Positions 28,944 to 34,133 of a stretch of DNA of 34,133 bases are shown one piece after another. This DNA is from Acidimicrobiaceae bacterium (GTDB taxonomy: Bacteria; Actinomycetota; Acidimicrobiia; Acidimicrobiales; UBA8592). The position numbers and the translations under genes were made by a program. The notes under the pieces are model-generated. The model made no database searches and was not told the DNA's origin. It worked only from the letters and a program-made list of their open reading frames with translations. The DNA lies in contig PBIQ01000040.1 of the NCBI GenBank assembly GCA_002720485.1, positions 1 to 34,133 on the forward strand, written 5' to 3'. The number at the start of each line of letters is the position of its first letter. Position 1 is the stretch's first letter.

Positions 28944-29777
28944 TTATAGGAGTCGAAGGGAAATCAAGTCTCCTGAAGTCACTTCAAATGTTGCCCCTTC
29001 GTTATCTTCAAGCAGAAGAGAACCTGACTTGGTAATATCTATCGCTATTCCCTCCAGAGCAGTCCTCTCAGTTGTAACTCGCACATGTTGTCCAATTGTC
29101 TCAGATAATGATCTGTAAGTATCCCAGAAACTTGAGTTTCTAAAATCTATATCTCCGAGCGATGAAAGGATAGTCTCGGCGAGATGAACTCGGTCTGGAG
29201 GTTCTCCTAAATCTGATAGTGAGACAACTCTTCTTTCGGGGACAGAGTCTCTAAGACTACTTGGATGAACATTAATACCTAATCCAACAACAACGGAAGC
29301 ACTGTTCCGAACCAACTTCGACTGAGCGAGTACTCCCGCTAGTTTTGCCTGCTCTCCATCTGGTGGAGTACTGACTACTATGTCGTTTGGCCATTTGATT
29401 CTCGCCTGTTCAAACCCGAGAGAATGCAGGGCTGTGCATGTTGCTACTGAAAGTCCAGAAGCGAAGACCCCCAAATTGATCTTCTCAGTATCAGCTAGAA
29501 AGCCCACAGACATTAGAAGCGAGGAATTAGGTTCAGCGACCCACTTACGATCTCGTCTCCCTTTCCCTGATGTTTGAAAATCAGCGATTACAACCATTCG
29601 ATCAATATCTGCTGATCCAGTTTTCTCTAAAAGGTCAGTATTTGTGGATCCTGTCTGCTTAACCCATGAAATCTGCCCAAAACCCTTATTTTTCAAGGTT
29701 TTTGTTAAATAGGCGACCCGCAAGCCAACTGAATCTTTTTCGGTGGCTTTTGTGTTATCCGTTTCTTTCGAGTTCAT
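28944..29777 (-). CDS. birA: Biotin-[acetyl-CoA-carboxylase] ligase
   Basis: 277 aa, the short form without the N-terminal DNA-binding domain. WVKQTGSTNTDL, the biotinyl-AMP loop GKGRRDRKW (71-79; normally GRGRRGR-like), KWPNDI (128-133) and KLAGVLAQ (145-152) are present. A C-terminal SH3-like domain follows (VRVTTERTALEGIAIDITKSG, then LLLEDNEG). It attaches biotin to the BCCP domain of the carboxylase encoded divergently only 19 bases away. It ends in TAA. Confidence 0.93.
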   Translation of the reverse strand: MNSKETDNTKATEKDSVGLRVAYLTKTLKNKGFGQISWVKQTGSTNTDLLEKTGSADIDRMVVIADFQTSGKGRRDRKWVAEPNSSLLMSVGFLADTEKINLGVFASGLSVATCTALHSLGFEQARIKWPNDIVVSTPPDGEQAKLAGVLAQSKLVRNSASVVVGLGINVHPSSLRDSVPERRVVSLSDLGEPPDRVHLAETILSSLGDIDFRNSSFWDTYRSLSETIGQHVRVTTERTALEGIAIDITKSGSLLLEDNEGATFEVTSGDLISLRLL

Positions 29778-29796
29778 ATTCTGTAACGTTAGACGA

Positions 29797-31530
29797 GTGT
29801 TTACAAAAGTGCTCGTTGCTAACCGAGGAGAAATTGCAGTTCGAGTAATTCGCGCCTGCCGTGAACTCGGTATTCAGTCGGTTGCTATCTACTCTGACCT
29901 TGACAGAAACTCCCTCCATACTCGATTAGCTGATGAAGCTTATGCCCTTGGTGGAAGCACTGCAGCAGAGAGCTACTTAGATATCCCTAAAATACTTCAG
30001 ATTATCGAAACGTCAGGCGCTGACGCTGTTCATCCCGGATATGGGTTTTTCTCAGAAAACGCCGAATTCGCCGAGCAAATAACTGAAAGAGGAATTACAT
30101 TCATCGGACCTCCACCAGATGCAATTCGTATCATGGGCGACAAAATTAGTGCGAGGCGGGCTGCAGAGAAGGTCGGCGTAAGCGGCGTACCGGGAACAAC
30201 TGATTTTATTGAAGACAGTTCTGAAGTGGTCGAATTCGCTAAAGAACACGGCTACCCAATAGCGATTAAAGCAGCATATGGCGGTGGCGGTCGAGGAATG
30301 AAGGTAGTCCATGGGGAGGAAGAAATTCAGGGGGCAATCGATTCCGCTCAACGAGAAGCAGTGGCTTACTTCGGAAGAGGCGAATTGTATATGGAGCGTT
30401 ATCTGACGAAGCCTAGACACATTGAGGTCCAAGTTCTCGCAGACTCTCATGGGAAAACACTGCATCTGGGAACTCGAGATTGCTCTGCCCAACGGCGTCA
30501 CCAAAAATTAATCGAGGAGGCGCCAGCTTCTGGGATTGATCCTGCCATTCTTCAGGAAATGGGAGAAGCCGCCGTTGCAGTTGCAGAAGGATGCAACTAC
30601 GTAAATGCCGGAACAGTAGAATTCCTATACGAAAATGAAGCCTTCTACTATCTCGAAATGAACACAAGGCTACAAGTCGAACACCCAGTAACTGAGATGG
30701 TCACTGGCATCGATCTAGTTCGCCAGCAGCTACTTATAGCACAAGGCGAAAAACTCCAATTCTCTCAAGAAGATATAGAAATAAACGGCCACGCTATCGA
30801 AGTCCGCATCAATGCAGAGAATCCGGCAGGCGGCGCCTTTCTCCCTAGCCCAGGAAAACTCATGAAGTTCAAAGTCCCTGCTGGTTTTGGGACACGGTGG
30901 GATGGAGGCTACGAAGAAGGAGATGAGATCAGTCAATTCTATGACAACCTCATAGGGAAACTTGTTTGTTGGGGTGAAGATCGAGACATTGCCACAGCGA
31001 GGACAGTAAGAGCTCTAGACGAATTCGAGATCCATGGACTTCATACGACTATTCCTGCTGATCGGGCAATTCTCACACACTCAGATTTCGCAAACTTGGA
31101 ACATTCAACCAAATGGGTCGAGGAAGAATTGGACCTTTCGGCGCTTCCAAGCTTAGATTCAGCAGACTTGGCTGACGAGGCAGGGTTAACCGAACGGTCT
31201 GCAGTCATAGAAGTAGAAGGTAAGCAATTTAACGTTTCTATGTGGACCCCCGATAGCTCAAAAGGAACCAGACGGAGAGCTACAGCGGCTTCAGGAAGCT
31301 CAGGTGGTGGCGATGGGAAAATTTCAGTTCCGATGCAAGGTACCATCGTTAAAGTTGCTGTCCAAGTAGGTGACGAGGTTGCTCCGGGAGACGTCCTGAT
31401 GGTGCTTGAAGCGATGAAAATGGAAAATAATGTGACAAGTGACGTCGCAGGGAAAGTAGCGGAAATACTTACTGATGCTGGGGATTCTGTTGGGGCAGGA
31501 GATGTGGTTCTAATAATCGATATCGATTAG
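29797..31530 (+). CDS. accA: Acetyl/propionyl-CoA carboxylase alpha chain (biotin carboxylase + BCCP)
   Basis: 577 aa from the GTG at 29797. An upstream ATG in the same frame (29743) lies inside birA and would add 18 residues unlike the family, so FTKVLVANRGEIAVRVIRAC is taken as the start. The biotin carboxylase domain contains the ATP-grasp loop AAYGGGGRGMKVV, HIEVQVLADSHG, RDCSAQRRHQKLIEEAPA and EMNTRLQVEHPVTE. A linker follows, then a C-terminal biotinyl domain with VLEAMKMEN, biotin on about Lys541. It carboxylates biotin for malonyl- or methylmalonyl-CoA formation; the carboxyltransferase (accD) subunit is not in the window. It ends in TAG. Confidence 0.93.
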   Translation: MFTKVLVANRGEIAVRVIRACRELGIQSVAIYSDLDRNSLHTRLADEAYALGGSTAAESYLDIPKILQIIETSGADAVHPGYGFFSENAEFAEQITERGITFIGPPPDAIRIMGDKISARRAAEKVGVSGVPGTTDFIEDSSEVVEFAKEHGYPIAIKAAYGGGGRGMKVVHGEEEIQGAIDSAQREAVAYFGRGELYMERYLTKPRHIEVQVLADSHGKTLHLGTRDCSAQRRHQKLIEEAPASGIDPAILQEMGEAAVAVAEGCNYVNAGTVEFLYENEAFYYLEMNTRLQVEHPVTEMVTGIDLVRQQLLIAQGEKLQFSQEDIEINGHAIEVRINAENPAGGAFLPSPGKLMKFKVPAGFGTRWDGGYEEGDEISQFYDNLIGKLVCWGEDRDIATARTVRALDEFEIHGLHTTIPADRAILTHSDFANLEHSTKWVEEELDLSALPSLDSADLADEAGLTERSAVIEVEGKQFNVSMWTPDSSKGTRRRATAASGSSGGGDGKISVPMQGTIVKVAVQVGDEVAPGDVLMVLEAMKMENNVTSDVAGKVAEILTDAGDSVGAGDVVLIIDID

Positions 31531-31551
31531 CCATAAAGAAAAGCTGTTCCA

Positions 31552-31620
31552 TTGATTGATAAAGAACGCTTTGTAACCATGCTCGATTCAAATGGCCCTA
31601 AACTTAAAGAACTTGACTGA
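31552..31620 (+). CDS. Possible small ORF (22 codons)
   Basis: A TTG-initiated frame, IDKERFVTMLDSNGPKLKELD, ends in TGA in the 99-base gap between the carboxylase and the sugar transferase. It has a protein-like composition (charged amphipathic) but no clear ribosome binding site. It could be a remnant of a longer gene's start or chance. Confidence 0.18.
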   Translation: MIDKERFVTMLDSNGPKLKELD

Positions 31621-31629
31621 TCAGAGCAA

Positions 31630-33006
31630 ATGACTATGACGACTAAAAAACCAGATGCTGGCCTTACCAGTCCATCTTCGCTCGGAGAAGACAATCCTCA
31701 CCGACCTAGGCGATCTAGGAGAATACGAGCTCTAGTTTACGCTGACTTTCTAGTTCTAGTAACAGTGCTATTCGCCTCAGTTCTAATTAGGTTTGGGACT
31801 GACTGGCCTAAAAGTTTTTCAACTTACCTTATTGGATTTCTTATCGCTTCAGCACTCCACATGCTTGTTTATTATTTCGGCGAATTATACGATGCAGCTC
31901 CTCGAATAGGAGCAAAACTCTGGCTCCCCAGAGTCACTGCACTAACTTCGATCGCTATCCTTCTTGAAGCAACTATTGTCCTTATCACTGACTACTATCT
32001 GATGCCTAGAGGCAACCTATTACTCCTATGGGGATTCGGGTCACTCGGAATCACTTTCAATAGATGGCTTTCAGGCAGGATAAGGGTGCGACGTTATGGA
32101 ACGCCAAGAGTTCTCTTAGTCGGTTCCTATTCAGACATTACTCTGGGGAAAGAACACATCAAGGAATGCGGGTCCAAGCTAATAGTTGTGGGTGAGATAA
32201 ATTCAATTGATGAGCTTTCCCACGAAATTGAATCAAAGCAAGCTACTGACGTGTTGTTGTTAACAAGTGGGCTTCTTAGCAAAATCTACCCGAAACCGCT
32301 TGAAGATCTAGAGATGAGAAGGGTCGGAGTGTTTCAACAGATTCTTCCTTCAGATACGCTTCTGGGGCTTCGAAGGAGTATCCAAATAGCCGGAATGCCT
32401 TTTACGGCACTTAGAGCTCATACTCTATCTACCTCTAGATCCCACTTTAAGACTTTCACCGAATGTCTCTATCTCGTTGTTCTGCTTATTCCGATATTGA
32501 TTCTTACTTTGTTCGCTGCAGCATATATCCGGATAGTTGCTGGTCAGGAAATCATCCTAAAGCAAGAGCGTGTTGGAAAATTTGGTTCTACCTTTAATAT
32601 GCTGAAGTTCAGGACTATGCACCACAACGCTGAAGACCAGACCGGCACAGTAAAGGCGCAAAAAGATGACCACAGAATCATCACTGGCCTAAAGTGGGTC
32701 CGAAGGTCTAGGCTCGATGAACTTCCGCAGTTTATAAACGTACTTAGGGGAGAAATGTCCATTATTGGACCAAGGCCTGAGCGCCCTGACTTCACAAACG
32801 AATATGAGGGTCTAATCCCTGGATATGGGAGAAGACACGATATTCCTCCAGGTATAACAGGTTTAGCCCAAGTTTCTGGCCACTACCACACTGACCCAAG
32901 TTACAAACTAGGACACGATCTCCAATATCTAGTGAACTGGTCACCGATACTCGATTTACAGATCCTGATACGAACCGTATGGGTGATTTTTATTGGACGA
33001 ACTTGA
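31630..33006 (+). CDS. Polyprenyl-phosphate sugar-1-phosphate transferase (exopolysaccharide initiation)
   Basis: 458 aa. About four or five TM segments lie between residues 33 and 140, with a soluble, degenerate Rossmann-like domain (VLLVGSYSDITLGKEHI) in the middle, another TM near 280-300, and the conserved bacterial sugar-transferase catalytic domain: LKQERVGKFGSTFNMLKFRTM, RRSRLDELPQFINVLRGEMSIIGPRPERP, and PPGITGLAQVSG. This WcaJ/WbaP-type layout starts glycan synthesis by moving a hexose-1-phosphate from a nucleotide sugar to undecaprenyl phosphate. The sugar is not predictable. The end overlaps the following GT2 start region by 14 bases. It ends in TGA. Confidence 0.93.
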   Translation: MTMTTKKPDAGLTSPSSLGEDNPHRPRRSRRIRALVYADFLVLVTVLFASVLIRFGTDWPKSFSTYLIGFLIASALHMLVYYFGELYDAAPRIGAKLWLPRVTALTSIAILLEATIVLITDYYLMPRGNLLLLWGFGSLGITFNRWLSGRIRVRRYGTPRVLLVGSYSDITLGKEHIKECGSKLIVVGEINSIDELSHEIESKQATDVLLLTSGLLSKIYPKPLEDLEMRRVGVFQQILPSDTLLGLRRSIQIAGMPFTALRAHTLSTSRSHFKTFTECLYLVVLLIPILILTLFAAAYIRIVAGQEIILKQERVGKFGSTFNMLKFRTMHHNAEDQTGTVKAQKDDHRIITGLKWVRRSRLDELPQFINVLRGEMSIIGPRPERPDFTNEYEGLIPGYGRRHDIPPGITGLAQVSGHYHTDPSYKLGHDLQYLVNWSPILDLQILIRTVWVIFIGRT

Positions 33007-33550
33007 TCAAGCTATGGATCAGCAACCTTCAGTAAGCGTAATCATTCCAGTCAGAGACAATGGAGAACACTTACGTGCGAGCGTTGACTCAGTCTTAAAT
33101 CAAACATACGCAGCGGTGGATGAAATCATCTTAGGAGTTGCTCCTTCAACTGATGCAACAGAAAAAATATCGAAAGAGCTTGAAGTCGCAAATCCCCGAA
33201 TAAAGGTCGTGTCTAACCCTTCTGGAAAAACTGCAAGCGCACTGAACGCTGCCGCTTCGCTAGCTTCCGGAGACTTTCTTGTGCGAGTTGATGCCCATTG
33301 TGAACTCGAAGAAAGCTACATTCAGGAAGCAATCCAAACGATCAGACGGACAGGAGCAGCAAACGTAGGCGGAATACAAAAAGCCGAAGGTGAATCCCGA
33401 GTGGAGCGATCTATAGCGATGGGAATGACCTCAAGATTTGGAGTCGGAAATTCCAAATTCCACTACGGCGGGAAAGAGGGCCCAACTGACACCGTGTACC
33501 TTGGCGTTTATGAGAAGAAAGCTTTCCGTGAACTTGGCGGGTTTAACTAA
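32993..33550 (+). pseudogene. ExoA-like GT2 glycosyltransferase, N-terminal part (ends at in-frame TAA)
   Basis: 185 codons, or from the ATG at 33014 just after the upstream stop. GT-A fold: PSVSVIIPVRDNGEHLRASVDSVLNQTY, NPSGKTASALNAAASLASGDFLVRVDAHCELEESY (DAH in the DxD position) and GGIQKAEGES. It stops at GGFN-TAA (33548-33550), while the same frame continues TLIRNQDYELNIRIRESG. In ExoA-type enzymes this stretch reads roughly GGFdE..vRNqDyElN, so the TAA most likely replaces a Glu codon (GAA to TAA, one G-to-T change). Without the ED/QDYE region this piece alone should be inactive. Confidence 0.83.
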
Positions 33551-33553
33551 ACA

Positions 33554-34015
33554 TTGATTCGAAACCAGGATTATGAACTGAATATACGCATTCGCGAAAG
33601 TGGCCGTCTTGTTTGGTTTAATCCAAACCTTGTTGTGCGTTATAAGCCTAGACCCTCATTACGTGCTTTATTCCGCCAGTATTTTCAATATGGTCAATGG
33701 AAACGGGCGGTATTGAAGCTTCACCCTACATCAATCAAAATAAGACAGGTCCTTCCACCAGCCTTGATCATCGGGATTATTTTGGGCATAACGCTAGCTG
33801 CTTCCCTCACCTTATGGGGGCTAATTCTCCCCGGCTGCTACTTGACAGGTGTCTTAATAGCCTCTCTTATACAGAAATCTAGTAATTCTGTCGAAAAGAT
33901 TATCTTGATGCTGGTATTCCCAACTATGCATATTGCTTGGGGTTTGGGCTTCCTAATTGGATCCTCGATAAGGAAACCAAACAAGGTGAACAAAGGTATC
34001 AGCCCGAACTTCTAG
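33554..34015 (+). pseudogene. ExoA-like GT2 glycosyltransferase, C-terminal part
   Basis: In frame with the previous piece (open from 33551); its TTG is not a convincing separate start. RNQDYELNIRIRESGRLVWFNPNLVVRYKPR is the conserved end of the GT2 domain, with the acidic acceptor-activation residues. SLRALFRQYFQYGQWKRAVL is the usual interfacial helix region. Three hydrophobic segments follow (about residues 65-85, 85-105 and 118-140 of this piece), so the intact enzyme would be membrane-associated and of about 340 residues. It ends in TAG. Confidence 0.82.
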
Positions 34016-34067
34016 AGAAATTCTCACGAACCTAAGCATTGGCTTGAATCTAGAGTAAATTTCAGTA

Positions 34068-34133
34068 ATGATTAATATGGGCGGTGGACAGTGGAGCACC
34101 ATGCCTATACCCAGATTTTTCACCAAAACATCA
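34068..34133 (+). CDS. Possible start of a further gene (cut by window edge)
   Basis: An open frame from the ATG at 34068 (further in-frame ATGs at 34077 and 34101) runs to the right edge. Only 22 codons are visible, too few to identify a family. Position suggests another member of the glycan cluster; this is a guess. Confidence 0.2.
   Translation, partial: MINMGGGQWSTMPIPRFFTKTS

Overview
The window looks like a piece of an actinomycetotal chromosome, most likely a marine Acidimicrobiia-type lineage (inference). The supporting evidence is the ftsX-ftsE-prfB-secA block with a frameshift-free prfB, an AhcY of the long actinobacterial type, a cofD-cofE pair for coenzyme F420, a maleylpyruvate-isomerase/DinB-fold protein of the kind common in mycothiol users, a DUF5719-like secreted protein next to a giant membrane glycosyltransferase, and moderate GC judged by eye. 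Coding density is very high. No gap exceeds about 300 bases, and I saw no rRNA, tRNA, CRISPR array, insertion sequence or phage gene.

Layout. 1-5280: the end of a kinase-like gene, a membrane-anchored protein with a peptidoglycan-binding-like segment, a nitroreductase, a mycothiol-type DinB protein paired with threonine aldolase, and a reductive-dehalogenase homologue split by an in-frame TAA. 5277-14913 (minus strand): a housekeeping run read as CPBP protease, manB, a Trm112-like protein, ahcY, secA, prfB, ftsE, ftsX. 15049-17462 (plus): ftsH and a membrane-anchored thioredoxin-like protein. 17499-22267 (minus): a very large GT2/membrane glycosyltransferase (split by TAA) followed by a DUF5719-like protein. 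22389-25937 (plus): rmd, gmd, cofD, cofE with tight or overlapping junctions. 25942-29777 (minus): birA, an LCP-family cell-wall polymer ligase (frameshifted), a His-rich membrane-anchored unknown, and a nucleotidyltransferase. 29797-34015 (plus): acetyl/propionyl-CoA carboxylase alpha chain, a polyprenyl-phosphate sugar transferase, and an ExoA-like GT2 (split by TAA).

How it fits together. ManB, Gmd and Rmd would supply mannose-1-phosphate and GDP-6-deoxyhexose. The polyprenyl sugar transferase, the two GT2 enzymes and the LCP protein would build a surface glycan and attach it to the wall. FtsEX, the PG-binding-like protein and FtsH/thioredoxin act at the envelope. CofD/CofE finish F420. 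BirA lies divergent to the biotin-carrying carboxylase it should modify.

The most striking signal is that four separate genes are broken by minimal lesions while their homology continues intact on the far side. Three carry a single in-frame TAA (4669-4671, 20501-20503, 33548-33550). One carries a -1 shift at a T7 run (28625-28631). TAA is also the normal stop of many intact genes here and an RF2 is encoded, so reassignment of TAA is unlikely. Real decay, strain polymorphism, programmed frameshifting (for the LCP gene only) or assembly/base-calling error remain open. The most interesting of the four is the reductive dehalogenase. It lacks a Tat signal and a visible RdhB partner, yet keeps the Tyr/Asn/Arg triad spacing known from PceA and both Fe-S cluster motifs.
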